Made by a program: the position numbers and the translations under genes
In this document: positions 20,155-29,397 of the stretch, piece by piece
Position numbering within the stretch: position 1 is the stretch's first letter
Layout of the letters: every line of letters starts with the position of its first letter
Virus record (IMG/VR): IMGVR_UViG_3300021960_000302
Span: 1 to 32,568 of that record
Origin: a virus
DNA length: 32,568 nt
Direction: 5' to 3' (one strand)
Notes under the pieces: model-generated
Seen by the model: the letters and a program-made list of their open reading frames with translations, nothing else
What the model was told of the DNA's origin: nothing
Database searches by the model: none

Positions 20155-21120
20155 TTAGCTTAACAAAAATGAGGCAACATCATCGACACTGCCCGTCTTT
20201 TTCATCCGAGCCTGAACGTCCTTCGCACGCTTTTGTGAGGTCATCCGAGAAGATTTCTTAGCACCAGGTTTCACGACAGGTCGGGCATTGCTTGCCTTTT
20301 CAACAGCCTTGCCTTTAGAGGCCTGAAGCTTGTCGAACAGCATCGCCTTATGCAGAACCACTATTGCGCGGTGATCTGTTACACCGCCGAGCTCTGCAGC
20401 CGAGTACCCTAATCGCGTACCGTAACTAACCAAATCTTCCTTCAACCTGCCTCCCTTATCGGGGTCGGCAAAGTCTGGTATAACCTGCGCCAGCTTACTC
20501 ATCTCCTGCTGGAGATTAGCTTCCTGGGCGTATTGCATCTGTTGAGCCTGTTGAGCCTGAGCCTGAGCAATCGCTTGCTGCTGGTTATCAAACTCAGCCT
20601 TGGCGTCATCATATGCTGCCTTCTGCTCCATGTACCCGATAGGATCCGTTTTCAGTAGATCCTTGTTGGGCGGTGTCGGAGCCCTTAGCATCTCGCCGCT
20701 TTGCAGCTGGTTCAAAAGCGTAGACATCTGTTCACGCTCTTGTAGCAATGCCATATACACCTGTTCAGCCTGTTTCTTCTGAGCAGCTGCATCTTGCATG
20801 CCACGCTGGATGTAAGCTTGGCCAGAATAGGATTGCTTGAGGTCACTGAGGGATACTTCTACTTCTTGTCCGTCTACTTTGACGGTGTAGAGCTCCTCTT
20901 GACCGGCTACCTCTTGGTCTTGCTCTTCATCCTCATATACCTCATCTGAGTCTTCCTCGTCATCGGTATATGTTTCATCCAAAGCCTCTTCAGAGTCTTC
21001 TCTTGCCTCCGGTTCTGGGTCGGCTGACTCCTCGGCCGGCTCTGGATTTGAAATCAAACTCATTGCGACACTGTCTACTGTGCCGTCTTTATCTAATACA
21101 TACTCATCAGTCGTTGCCAC
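20155..21120 (-). CDS. Capsid scaffolding protein
   Basis: A 321-residue protein. Residues about 20-85 are highly acidic (Glu/Asp runs), followed by LYTVKVDGQEVEVSLSDLKQ, a common scaffold segment. A long Gln/Ala-rich coiled coil occupies about 110-220 (QQAIAQAQAQQAQQMQYAQE), and the C-terminus is basic (KKSSRMTSQKRAKDVQ, residues near 290-310). An acidic N-terminus, coil and basic C-terminus are usual for scaffolds, which bind capsid protein through the basic end and leave or are degraded after assembly. It is encoded directly upstream of the capsid gene. Confidence 0.85.
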   Translation of the reverse strand: MATTDEYVLDKDGTVDSVAMSLISNPEPAEESADPEPEAREDSEEALDETYTDDEEDSDEVYEDEEQDQEVAGQEELYTVKVDGQEVEVSLSDLKQSYSGQAYIQRGMQDAAAQKKQAEQVYMALLQEREQMSTLLNQLQSGEMLRAPTPPNKDLLKTDPIGYMEQKAAYDDAKAEFDNQQQAIAQAQAQQAQQMQYAQEANLQQEMSKLAQVIPDFADPDKGGRLKEDLVSYGTRLGYSAAELGGVTDHRAIVVLHKAMLFDKLQASKGKAVEKASNARPVVKPGAKKSSRMTSQKRAKDVQARMKKTGSVDDVASFLLS

Positions 21121-21132
21121 GGTGCTGACTCC

Positions 21133-21366
21133 TTATTTGCGCTTTTTGAGGATCTTCTCGTCCGTAATGGCCGATTGAAGGTGTGCCTCAATTTTATTTA
21201 ATGCACTCATTATTGAGTACGCCTCTTCCCTCGACTCAAAATCACTATGTGCTGAGTTGAAGAAAATCTCTGTTTGCCTCTGCTTCAATTCCTGCATCAG
21301 GGTCTTGAAGGTCTCATCGGCAAGGAGGGCACGCGCTTTAGATGCCCTCTGCTCTATGTCTATCAT
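21133..21366 (-). CDS. Hypothetical small protein between portal and scaffold (77 aa)
   Basis: A 77-residue helical, charged protein: MIDIEQRASKARALLADETF, KTLMQELKQRQTEIFFNSAH, DFESREEAYSIMSALNKIEA, ending KILKKRK. Its position between portal and scaffold genes and its size match small conserved proteins in P22-like and podovirus head operons. No catalytic motif is visible. It is directly adjacent to the portal stop. Confidence 0.75.
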   Translation of the reverse strand: MIDIEQRASKARALLADETFKTLMQELKQRQTEIFFNSAHSDFESREEAYSIMSALNKIEAHLQSAITDEKILKKRK

Positions 21367-23424
21367 TTATTGCCTTGGCGCGTTCTGCGCCTGTTTAATT
21401 TGTGCAACGTCAACCGCTGTACCGTAACGACCGTACACTTCTGCGGCCTTTATCAGGAGATCCTGGTCCATTTGGTCACGCTTCAGGTCATCATCTGCCG
21501 CAGCCTTCTGTGCATCCAGCTGCAGCTTCATCATGTCGGTCTGAGCCTTCGACTGTGCCTTCATCTGCTCTGCCGCTAGGTATGCCTGGTTCGGATCCTG
21601 CTGGCCCTGTGCTGACTGTTGCTGCTGTTGCTGCTGTTGCTGCATCAGTTGCTGTTCAGTCTGCGGATCCATCGGCATGAAGTACCTGTCGGAGTTCCTG
21701 ACTCCACTCAAGGCTAACATATCTGCGAGAGTATTGCGTATCTGCGTCATGGTAACTAAACCATTTGTCGGACCGTAGTTCTGCCAGATCTGCATCTGCA
21801 TGGTGAGAGCCTGATTCAGCGCGGCCATCTTCATGTCTTCCTTGCCGGTCCCAAGACCTACGTTGATCTGGATGTCCATCGAGGTATTCCAGACCCTGGG
21901 GTCGATAGGTACGAACTGGCCATTCAGGCGCATGTGGACCTCGTCTGTGGAGTTCTTGATCATCTCCTCCAGCATCAGCTTAAACATGCGCTTCATGCCA
22001 CCCTCGGCAAAGTTCCTTGCGATGACTTCGACCTGGCCGGCAGCGGCCTGCATAGTTGTGGCAACAGCAGTAGCGGTCGCATTCTGCAGCGCGTCTGGGT
22101 CTAGGCCCATGCTCGCCCTGGATACGCCTGTCTTATCCTGTACCTGTTGATCCATGTACTGCAGTGCCGGAAGTGTGGTGCCAGCAACAAACGGTACGGG
22201 ATTCGCCTGGATAGCACCAATCTGCTTCATCCTACGAATGGCGCCAATCTCGTTATTGAGGACGTCATCCATATTTACCAGGTCTTCTACCACATCAATC
22301 GGGGGATTGTTCGTGAGTGCCACGTTATCCAGTACACCTCTGAGCATGGCTGTAGCGGCATCCTGGTCGTTCATAATTAGGTCAGCAATCGACCTGCCAA
22401 AGAACGCATGCGGCTCCGGGTCACACTCAAATATAGCAAACGGGATATTGTCGCAGGGCTCCATGTTGAGCAGCTTGTATCCGGTACCGCCCATAGTGAA
22501 CTTGTACATCATGGGGATGCCGGCGCCCTCAACGTCCATCTTCATGTAGGCTTCGGTCACCAGGACGATCTTCATGGACGGGTCTTTGTACTCGGTCTGT
22601 TCCAAGTCCTTGGTGTACCCGGTCCTGGCAAAAGATTCTTCGTCTACCAGGGTGTCGTTCTCGGTAGAGCCGCTTAACTCTGAAACCTCGTCAAAGTCAT
22701 AACCCATAGCCACCAGGTCACCGACACGCATCTCAGCCCTGTGGGCTACAATGTAAGCATCATCAATAGACCTGGCGTTGCGGTCCACAAAAAACTCTTC
22801 AGGAGGTACAGACTCAACGCACAGCTTCCCGCCGTTAGACTTCTTAATGACCTTAATGTCATGGCTTCGGTTCTGGACCTCCATGCCCATCTGGTCCATC
22901 TCAATTTCAACAGACTCACTGTGCTCAATAACCTCAATACTGTCTTCGTTTACAATCAGCGCGAATTCATCATCATTCAGGTTGGTGAAGGTGTAAGTCT
23001 TTCCAACCTCGTAGTCTTCCCAGTAAATCTTTACGATCCCGGTCTTCTTGACCAGGGCGTCATGGAATGCGTCATTCAGCACCTCGTATCCGCCGATTTC
23101 GCTGAACTTCCAGTGCATGTAGTTGTTTGCTTGTTCTGCGCCGGCAAGATCTTCTGGACCCTTCGGGGTGTACTCAACAGGCCTTTCGGCAGACAGGAAG
23201 ATGCGCATCAGGCTCGGCTTGATAGCCCTGACAATGTCGCGGACCTTGGTAGAGACGACCTTAGACCTGCCCTGCTCGTAGCCGATATCAACCTCGCCAT
23301 CGAAATAGCGTTGCGACTTAACGCGCTCAGGCGATATCTCGGCCTCTACGAAATCAACGGCATCTTCAATGGCATCAGCCACAATCTGCTCGATATCGTC
23401 TTCTGTCATGCGTTTCAGTTTCAT
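21367..23424 (-). CDS. Portal protein, P22-like
   Basis: A 685-residue protein. The N-terminus MKLKRMTEDDIEQIVADAIE leads to RVKSQRYFDGEVDIGYEQGR and SKVVSTKVRDIVRAIKPSLM, a portal signature of the long P22-like group. Later features are ADLIMNDQDAATAMLRGVLD, DKTGVSRASMGLDPDALQNA (near residue 430-450) and a helical barrel. Residues about 590-610 are a Gln run, then a coiled C-terminus. Twelve copies would form the DNA channel and bind TerL and the adaptor. Its start overlaps the previous gene as ATGA. Confidence 0.92.
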   Translation of the reverse strand: MKLKRMTEDDIEQIVADAIEDAVDFVEAEISPERVKSQRYFDGEVDIGYEQGRSKVVSTKVRDIVRAIKPSLMRIFLSAERPVEYTPKGPEDLAGAEQANNYMHWKFSEIGGYEVLNDAFHDALVKKTGIVKIYWEDYEVGKTYTFTNLNDDEFALIVNEDSIEVIEHSESVEIEMDQMGMEVQNRSHDIKVIKKSNGGKLCVESVPPEEFFVDRNARSIDDAYIVAHRAEMRVGDLVAMGYDFDEVSELSGSTENDTLVDEESFARTGYTKDLEQTEYKDPSMKIVLVTEAYMKMDVEGAGIPMMYKFTMGGTGYKLLNMEPCDNIPFAIFECDPEPHAFFGRSIADLIMNDQDAATAMLRGVLDNVALTNNPPIDVVEDLVNMDDVLNNEIGAIRRMKQIGAIQANPVPFVAGTTLPALQYMDQQVQDKTGVSRASMGLDPDALQNATATAVATTMQAAAGQVEVIARNFAEGGMKRMFKLMLEEMIKNSTDEVHMRLNGQFVPIDPRVWNTSMDIQINVGLGTGKEDMKMAALNQALTMQMQIWQNYGPTNGLVTMTQIRNTLADMLALSGVRNSDRYFMPMDPQTEQQLMQQQQQQQQQSAQGQQDPNQAYLAAEQMKAQSKAQTDMMKLQLDAQKAAADDDLKRDQMDQDLLIKAAEVYGRYGTAVDVAQIKQAQNAPRQ
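21616..21657. repeat. CAG/CAA-type triplet run (polyglutamine)
   Basis: Alternating TGC/TTG triplets on the plus strand encode about a dozen Gln residues near the portal C-terminus. Such runs can change length by slippage; here it lies in a flexible linker before the last helices. Confidence 0.7.
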
Positions 23425-25226
23425 TGTGCATTTACCGTGCTATTTCGGTTTCTACCGAATAAATTGCTAAACCATTGCGCCGACCAATCAGACAATGAGG
23501 TTTCTTTTGGGAATATGCCGGAACCCCGTATTGCTTCGGATGTGGCATTTTGCGCCGCACCGCCAGATATTGTTGGGCTTACTATAGTGCTAGGTAGAGG
23601 CTGCGTTTGACCAGAGGCAGCTGTTTCAAAAAGCCTAAGCGCCCTATCCATGGTTGATTGCTCTGCTCCTGCCCTAGCAACACTTCCAGTAGCGCCAGCT
23701 AAAAGATATGTAGGATCAGCTATTGCAGCGCCAACATTAAGGGAAAGCATCAGGCCACCTGATGATGGGTCTAATTTTCCAACAAGCCTCATTACATTTT
23801 CTAAGAGATCACCTTCTATCATGTCTCTCATTACTCGCTGCTCTTCTTGAGTAAAAAATTTGATTTGTCTTTGGTTGGTCAATATGTTTCTTATTACTTG
23901 CTTGTACCTGTTTTGTATATTACCGCCCGTGCCAGTAGATGCTGCAGATGTTTCTGCTTTGTCAAAGGCCATGTCTATAAGTTCTGCTTTCTTGAATCGA
24001 CTATTCGCTGTTCTTGCAGCAGTCATTAATTCGCTTCCATCATCTAATTCATCAATCAAATCATCAATTAGATTTATTAAATCTAAGTTTTGAACTTCCT
24101 CCATGTCTTTTTTATACTGCCTGCTGATACCTTTTCTTAATTGGTCTAATTGAGAAAGCGTAATATCTTTATCAACCAGCGCGCCAATTAACTTCATTGA
24201 GCCTTCAGTATTAGGTGACGTTTCTGGCAAATATGATGTGTCAAAATTAAGAACTGATCTAGCATCATTCAAAAGTTTCTGAATTCTCTGTGCCGGTATC
24301 AATAACCCGGAATCCTCAACTAATTTATAAGCCGCAGATTTTGCTCTTTGCAATGTGTCAATTGTTGGCCTTCTGGATGCCACATCAAACGTGAACCCAA
24401 GTTTCCTAATAGCTGGAGAAGCAACATTTGCTATTCCTTGAAGGCCGGCGCCAAAAAACATTGAAGGAAGTATAGCCTCCTTACCTTTTTCTAATCTTTG
24501 TTCAATATCGCCACCAGATGTAGCTGTACCATAAATCAGCCCTCCAACTCCGGCCCCTACTGGTGCCTGCACAATCGGGCGTCCTGCAAACCTTCCCAGT
24601 GCGCCAGGTATTCTGGCGCTACCCTGCCTCAAAAGATTGGCCGTTTCTGAGCCGGTTGCCAACCCTCCAGCAATTTCTGTGGCCAGCGCTTTACCAAAGT
24701 CTTCTTTGTAAAACTGTTCTACAGGCCTCTGCAGCCGACTCAAATAATCCTGATATGCTTGTCCGATTGCTCTACCATTCTCGCCTTCAGCAACTGCAGG
24801 CATTTCTGGCATTCTTTGCATTCCAGGGAACATGTTTTGTGCAAAAGAATAACCGGATTCCATACCCTTTCTACGAACATCGCCCAATATACCAAGCCCT
24901 TTTTCTGCGCCAGCAGCTGTCGCGGCAGCTATGTTTTCAAATGCCCCTAATGACGCCCCTCTAGCAAATGTTAATGGGACTGCAGACGGAGGCACGTAAC
25001 CTTCTGCGTATGCTTGACCTGTGGGCTCATAACCTGAAGATCTAGCGATCTGTAACATCTCATTAAAGTCTTCACGGCTTAAACCAATTTGGTCAGCATA
25101 CATCCCCATAGGAACACCTGCAGGCTGATAAATCTTGGTATACAGAGCCCATGCTAACTCTGCATCCCGCATATTACTGTACGCCGGAACTTGAGAGCGC
25201 AATTCTTGTAGCGTAATATCTGCCAT
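23421..25226 (-). CDS. Probable internal virion/ejection protein (601 aa)
   Basis: A 601-residue protein beginning MADITLQELRSQVPAYSNMR, DAELAWALYTKIYQPAG; this short helical module (LRSQVPxYxxMxDxELAxALY) is common at the start of phage ejection proteins. Residues about 90-260 are Gly/Ala-rich and membrane-prone (FARGASLGAFENIAAATAAG, PIVQAPVGAGVGGLIYGTAT). The remainder is helical (LVEDSGLLIPAQRIQKLLND, QLRKGISRQYKKDMEEVQNL). It may leave the capsid with DNA and help form a channel. Base composition is more AT-rich than portal and capsid genes. Confidence 0.65.
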   Translation of the reverse strand: MADITLQELRSQVPAYSNMRDAELAWALYTKIYQPAGVPMGMYADQIGLSREDFNEMLQIARSSGYEPTGQAYAEGYVPPSAVPLTFARGASLGAFENIAAATAAGAEKGLGILGDVRRKGMESGYSFAQNMFPGMQRMPEMPAVAEGENGRAIGQAYQDYLSRLQRPVEQFYKEDFGKALATEIAGGLATGSETANLLRQGSARIPGALGRFAGRPIVQAPVGAGVGGLIYGTATSGGDIEQRLEKGKEAILPSMFFGAGLQGIANVASPAIRKLGFTFDVASRRPTIDTLQRAKSAAYKLVEDSGLLIPAQRIQKLLNDARSVLNFDTSYLPETSPNTEGSMKLIGALVDKDITLSQLDQLRKGISRQYKKDMEEVQNLDLINLIDDLIDELDDGSELMTAARTANSRFKKAELIDMAFDKAETSAASTGTGGNIQNRYKQVIRNILTNQRQIKFFTQEEQRVMRDMIEGDLLENVMRLVGKLDPSSGGLMLSLNVGAAIADPTYLLAGATGSVARAGAEQSTMDRALRLFETAASGQTQPLPSTIVSPTISGGAAQNATSEAIRGSGIFPKETSLSDWSAQWFSNLFGRNRNSTVNAQ

Positions 25227-25237
25227 ATATTTTACTT

Positions 25238-26536
25238 CTACTTTAATATCCCAAAAGGATCGTTCAGATTAAGCTGTCTTGTCGCTTCCTGATTTAGGCC
25301 CATATTAGAAATAAATTCTGAGTAAACAGACCTTGATCTGTCGGCCAGCAAAATCCAATCATTAAGCATTTCTGCGGCACTACCGTTGGGGTTTTCTTTT
25401 TTGTAGGCATCCTTAAATTCTGTGAAGTAAACAGGACTTGCATTTTCTCCCAATATAAAAGTAGGTGCTTTTGATGCTAAATCATCAGCCATATTTACTG
25501 CCCCACTTACTACATCAAAATTCCCAGTAACATTTGCAATATCTGAAAGACTAGTTATTAGTTCATTTTGCGCCATCATGTATTGCAAAATATCTGCATT
25601 AGCCTGCTCAGAGGTTCCTAAACCAGGCAGTGTGGTTGCCAAAAATATGGCATCAAAGTCTGTCTGAGGGCCTTTGTTCTTTCTTAACTCTTGCGCAACA
25701 AGTCGTGTTACAGCGGCTTGCAGTGATTGAGCATTGGATAACGCTTCTTCATCTACAGGCATTTGGAATTTTCTAAAGAATGCTCTGAAATCCTGCTTGG
25801 TTTGTTCTTGTGGGCCTGTCTCTGGGATTCTGCTTAAAAGCAATGCAACATTAGATATATCGTTGATTAGATTTCTTGAACCTATGGCATTTGCCCTTAA
25901 CTCTTGCTGCCTATTTACATAGGTTTGGTATTGAGCCTGCTCCCATTGCTGCCCAGGCATACTGGCAAAGTACCCAATATCTTGTAGCTTTTTAAGGGCT
26001 TCCGGGGACATAGACAATATCTGATCTATATTAGTTGGATTTTTGCTCAATAGAGCAAGCCCCTGATTAGGCGTTATCAGTCCCTGACTGACCATCGCAC
26101 TAATCTGCTGTCTCATTGGATCTACGCCTTCCACTCCTGCAGTCAAAACATTTGCGGCGGCCCTACCTTGCTCCTTTAACAGTTCCCGCTCCTGCAGCTT
26201 TTGTATCTGTGCAGCATTAGACGTAATCAGCGCCTGGTTCGGGTTCAGGGTCATGGCCTGGAAAGCATTCTGCCTTCTGAGCCTAGTTATTTCGTCATCG
26301 CCGTAGATTGCGCGAGATGCCTGCTGCAGGCCTGGACCGACAGCGCGACCTAACCCGCCAAGAAGACCGCCAATAGCGCCAACAATGCCTTGGGCGCGTG
26401 GACGAACAGAGGCCATAGCTTTCTGTTCTGGCGTGAGAGACGGGAAGGCTGGAACATTAACATTCCCTCCGAGAAGGCCTGACGCCGGACTATTGACCGC
26501 TTCCATCATTCGCACATATTCTTCTTCTGGAGTCAT
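25238..26536 (-). CDS. Probable internal virion protein (432 aa)
   Basis: A 432-residue protein: MTPEEEYVRMMEAVNSPASG, then a Gly-rich hydrophobic patch (GIVGAIGGLLGGLGRAVGPG, residues about 50-70), followed by long helices (ALITSNAAQIQKLQERELLK, YQTYVNRQQELRANAIGSRN). A Gly-zipper plus coiled coil fits a membrane-active ejection protein. No enzymatic motif. A GGTGAAG ribosome-binding site precedes the ATG, and the gene is 11 nt from the 601-residue neighbour. Confidence 0.6.
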   Translation of the reverse strand: MTPEEEYVRMMEAVNSPASGLLGGNVNVPAFPSLTPEQKAMASVRPRAQGIVGAIGGLLGGLGRAVGPGLQQASRAIYGDDEITRLRRQNAFQAMTLNPNQALITSNAAQIQKLQERELLKEQGRAAANVLTAGVEGVDPMRQQISAMVSQGLITPNQGLALLSKNPTNIDQILSMSPEALKKLQDIGYFASMPGQQWEQAQYQTYVNRQQELRANAIGSRNLINDISNVALLLSRIPETGPQEQTKQDFRAFFRKFQMPVDEEALSNAQSLQAAVTRLVAQELRKNKGPQTDFDAIFLATTLPGLGTSEQANADILQYMMAQNELITSLSDIANVTGNFDVVSGAVNMADDLASKAPTFILGENASPVYFTEFKDAYKKENPNGSAAEMLNDWILLADRSRSVYSEFISNMGLNQEATRQLNLNDPFGILK

Positions 26537-26540
26537 CTCT

Positions 26541-26873
26541 TCACCTAAAAAAACCTAGTATGCCTTTGGCGGCGTCCCTTAGACCTGAGCCAATATCACT
26601 TCCGGCCTGCATCATGTTTTCGGGAACGTCAGCAATGTTTCCAGGGATATCCTTAATCCTTTGCCCTGCGACCTTCATCCTCACATCGTAGGTGATTGGC
26701 TCATTAGCGCCAGGGGTAAGGATTCCCGACCCTTCAGCTACCTTTCTTACTTCTTCGTCAGACAGGCTCATGTCAGTGTAACTTTTGCTCAAGTCAGGAA
26801 CCGACAACAAGCCTACCTTTGGAACCTGTAGCATCCCCTGTGGCGCTTGGTACTGCTGCGCCATGAACATCAT
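26541..26873 (-). CDS. Hypothetical virion-associated protein (110 aa)
   Basis: I chose the ATG at 26871-26873, 1 nt after the upstream stop; an in-frame TTG at 26894 and an ATG at 26864 are alternatives. The protein reads MMFMAQQYQAPQGMLQVPKV, then LSDEEVRKVAEGSGILTPGA and an amphipathic, Gly-containing C-terminus (GSGLRDAAKGILGFFR). The terminal helix could insert in membranes. No family is recognised; position suggests part of the ejection apparatus. Confidence 0.6.
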   Translation of the reverse strand: MMFMAQQYQAPQGMLQVPKVGLLSVPDLSKSYTDMSLSDEEVRKVAEGSGILTPGANEPITYDVRMKVAGQRIKDIPGNIADVPENMMQAGSDIGSGLRDAAKGILGFFR

Positions 26874-26874
26874 T

Positions 26875-28596
26875 TCAATAGGAGTCACTACCAAAGACCT
26901 TCAAGTAATTAACCTTGTAGAACCCTTCAGAACCTAATGTGACGGCCTCAGGCATGACTTTCATGACTTCCTGCGCCATGACGCCTATTGTCGGCTGGTA
27001 CGGTGACGCTACCTTGCGGCCGGTCTCGTTCCAATCCCAGGTGTAAACACCCAGGCCGTTCTCAAGGCGCCATACCTCTTTTACGTTCTCTTTGAGTCTA
27101 GCGTCTGAGAAGGATGCCCCCAGGCTCAGGTAGTCAAACAGGCCAGGCTGTCTGCTAGTAGTCTGAGTCTGCTGACCTGTCTGGGATCCGGCGTATGCGC
27201 CAAGCTGAGTATTCAGGGCCGTCTGCGGTGCGCCTGTGAATCCAGCATACTGGCCCCTAGCTGCGTCAATCAGAGCCTGCTGTAGACCCTGCTGCATCAT
27301 ACCCTGCTGGAACAGATCCTGATTTACACTCCTCAGAGCGCCGAATCCTAAATTAGACAGGTTGCCTAACTGACCGGCAGCACTGAGCCTCTGCGCGGAT
27401 CCTGCAAGGCCGGCCTGCTGGTTAGCCTGTTGCGCGGCAAGCATATTCGCAGCGTTCTGCATTTGCGCCTGGTTGAATGCGCCAGCGCCAAATTGTGCGG
27501 CCTGATTGTATGCGCCTGCACCAAATTGAGCGGCCTGATTCATGGCTGCCTGGTTGGCCAGCTGACCCTGCAAACCTAGCTGTGCGGTCGTTGTGCCTGC
27601 CTGGAGGCCTGCGCCCTGGTTGGCAAGCGCAGCCTGCATCCTGCCCGCAATGTCTTGCTGCGCTGCGGACTGCGCCTGCTGGAAGCCTTGGCTCCTCAGA
27701 CCTGCAGAGGACTGCGCCAGTTGCTGCAGCACGTTACGGCCGAGTTCTGCCTCGGTTATTGCTTGCCTAGACCCGCCGAATGCGCCGGCAGCCTGAGCCT
27801 GGGCGCCTAGCTGATTCAGGCCTAACTGGGCTCCCCTGAGAATATCCTGCTCGCTGGCCCTGATTACCTGTTCGGTAAACGGATTCATGTATGGGTTCAG
27901 GTTAGTCTGTGAAAGCTGTCCTGCTTGCACGTTCTGCGCTGTTACTGGGCCTACACCGGCAATCTGTGATGCGCCATATCCCCTTGCGTCATATCCCCTA
28001 GAACCAACCTGCGGAGCGGAAATCTGACCTGGCTGATAGCCCATCTCGGTTGCGGCACCACGCATTGACTGTGCTAATCCTGCTGCGACACCGCCCATTG
28101 CGCCAAGATTTTGATAACGCCTGTCTATTGCATAGGCTGCGCTTGGATCGGCAGAACCCATGCCGCCTGCAGGCTGTAGCGATACGCCGCCCTGCTGTGG
28201 CGCTTGAGGTGCCTGTGCCCCACCCATACCTTGAATGTCCATCATTATGCCATTGCCCATATCTATAGGCCCGCTTTCGTAGCCAAGGTTTCCTTGCGGT
28301 GCTTGCCGCCCTTGTATCATCTGCAGCATTTCTTGTAGAGGTCGCCCCTGCGCTGCACCGCCAAACCTGCCTCCAGGCATAAATTCTTGAGCGGAGCCGC
28401 CCATTGTCCCAAAGCTAGGCGATCGTCTAGGTACTATAGTAATCTGCGGTTCTTGGTACTGCATACCTTGCGGCTGTGCATATTGCTGCATCATTGGCTG
28501 CTGCATCATTGGCTGCTGCATACCCCCAGCAGGCTGCATTGTTGCTTGTGTTACTTGCGTTGCCGGATTAACCGGCGTTCCCGGTGAGCCTGCCAT
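26875..28596 (-). CDS. Gln/Ala-rich virion protein with C-terminal S74 chaperone domain
   Basis: A 573-residue protein. The N-terminus is Met/Gln/Pro-rich with a tandem QQPMM repeat. Residues about 170-440 are Ala/Gln/Gly-rich and helical, with internal repeats (AAQFGAGAYNQ and AAQFGAGAFNQ). Residues about 490-573 carry the intramolecular chaperone: FSDARLKENVKEV, YTWDWNETG, PTIGVMAQEVMKVMPEAV and a short end VNYLKVFGSDSY. In endosialidase and spike proteins this domain trimerises the chain and cuts itself off before the SD serine. Here the carrier is not a classic beta-helix and the domain lacks the long C-terminal helices, so cleavage is uncertain. Confidence 0.8.
   Translation of the reverse strand: MAGSPGTPVNPATQVTQATMQPAGGMQQPMMQQPMMQQYAQPQGMQYQEPQITIVPRRSPSFGTMGGSAQEFMPGGRFGGAAQGRPLQEMLQMIQGRQAPQGNLGYESGPIDMGNGIMMDIQGMGGAQAPQAPQQGGVSLQPAGGMGSADPSAAYAIDRRYQNLGAMGGVAAGLAQSMRGAATEMGYQPGQISAPQVGSRGYDARGYGASQIAGVGPVTAQNVQAGQLSQTNLNPYMNPFTEQVIRASEQDILRGAQLGLNQLGAQAQAAGAFGGSRQAITEAELGRNVLQQLAQSSAGLRSQGFQQAQSAAQQDIAGRMQAALANQGAGLQAGTTTAQLGLQGQLANQAAMNQAAQFGAGAYNQAAQFGAGAFNQAQMQNAANMLAAQQANQQAGLAGSAQRLSAAGQLGNLSNLGFGALRSVNQDLFQQGMMQQGLQQALIDAARGQYAGFTGAPQTALNTQLGAYAGSQTGQQTQTTSRQPGLFDYLSLGASFSDARLKENVKEVWRLENGLGVYTWDWNETGRKVASPYQPTIGVMAQEVMKVMPEAVTLGSEGFYKVNYLKVFGSDSY
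28493..28522. repeat. 15-bp tandem repeat (two copies)
   Basis: ATTGGCTGCTGCATC is repeated head to tail (the last base differs), encoding QQPMM twice in the N-terminus of the S74-bearing protein. A further partial copy precedes it. Confidence 0.7.
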
Positions 28597-28598
28597 TT

Positions 28599-29396
28599 CT
28601 ATAAGTACCTTTGTATGGTTTGCGCATCATAGGGCAGCACTGAAGCAAGATCTTGTGCGCTGTAGCCCTTCGTTTTTGCCATTATTGCAGCTTGGCGAAT
28701 TTTTTGTTCTTTTGACAAGCCCTTCCAGTTCTGTGTTGTACTCTTCAGGTTCTGGAAGTCACCCTGTATATCCTGCACGCGATTCGCATAAGCGTTGGCA
28801 TATTGCTCTGCTGCATAGGGATCCACGTATGGGGGCATGGCGGGATCTCCACTTGCGCCTACATTAGCGCCGCCAACATTACCAGCCCCGCCCATACCGG
28901 TCATGCCCGCACCAGGAACTGCACCAGGACCTGCACCAGCACCAGCGCCAGCGCCAGCACCAGCACCAGGAGCAGCGCCTCCGGTCTGATTGAAGTAGTT
29001 GGCATAAGGATCTTGATACCCGCCGCTACCAAACGGATTAACAAAGTTCCGCATGATTTGCTGATATTGGCCAGGCCTTCGAACGGCTAACTCTGCCACG
29101 GCTCGATCATAAAGTCCGCCGGAAGAGTATCCGCGTATCCCGCCGCCAAAGTCTGTAGCTTCAGGCATCTGGGACGGTCCGCCGCCCTGCAGGCCAAAAG
29201 CCTGGGCAAACTGACTAGTGTTAGACATGGCCGATTCTTGTGTGGGTGTAAATGCAGCCACATCAGGACCATAGTACGGAACATACCCAATCCTGGAAAC
29301 ATCACGGCCTTGAGCCAGGTTGGCCTGGGCTGCATTCTCAAGCCACTGCGGGATTTCTACTTGTGTTGTCTGGCTGCCGCCTTTTCCACCGCTCAT
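28599..29396 (-). CDS. Virion protein with Gly-Ala low-complexity linker (265 aa)
   Basis: The N-terminus MSGGKGGSQTTQVEIPQWLE, ENAAQANLAQGRDVSRIGYV and YYGPDVAAFTPTQESAM are typical of a conserved phage virion protein that is often found beside S74-type proteins. Residues about 140-165 are a GAGAGAG-type linker. The C-terminus is helical (KEQKIRQAAIMAKTKGYSAQ, DLASVLPYDAQTIQRYL). Function is not established; it may be a tail needle or ejection accessory. It lies 2 nt from the S74-bearing gene. Confidence 0.7.
   Translation of the reverse strand: MSGGKGGSQTTQVEIPQWLENAAQANLAQGRDVSRIGYVPYYGPDVAAFTPTQESAMSNTSQFAQAFGLQGGGPSQMPEATDFGGGIRGYSSGGLYDRAVAELAVRRPGQYQQIMRNFVNPFGSGGYQDPYANYFNQTGGAAPGAGAGAGAGAGAGPGAVPGAGMTGMGGAGNVGGANVGASGDPAMPPYVDPYAAEQYANAYANRVQDIQGDFQNLKSTTQNWKGLSKEQKIRQAAIMAKTKGYSAQDLASVLPYDAQTIQRYL
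28911..28970. repeat. Hexamer-like GC-rich repeat (Gly-Ala codons)
   Basis: A run of GC[AG]CCA units on the plus strand encodes alternating Gly and Ala in the linker of the 265-residue protein. Near-identical units could expand or contract, changing linker length. Confidence 0.65.
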
Positions 29397-29397
29397 A

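Noticed and set aside
22741-23610. A 289-codon plus-strand open frame
   Set aside because: It is antisense to the portal gene, whose identity is clear; no plus-strand signals are present.
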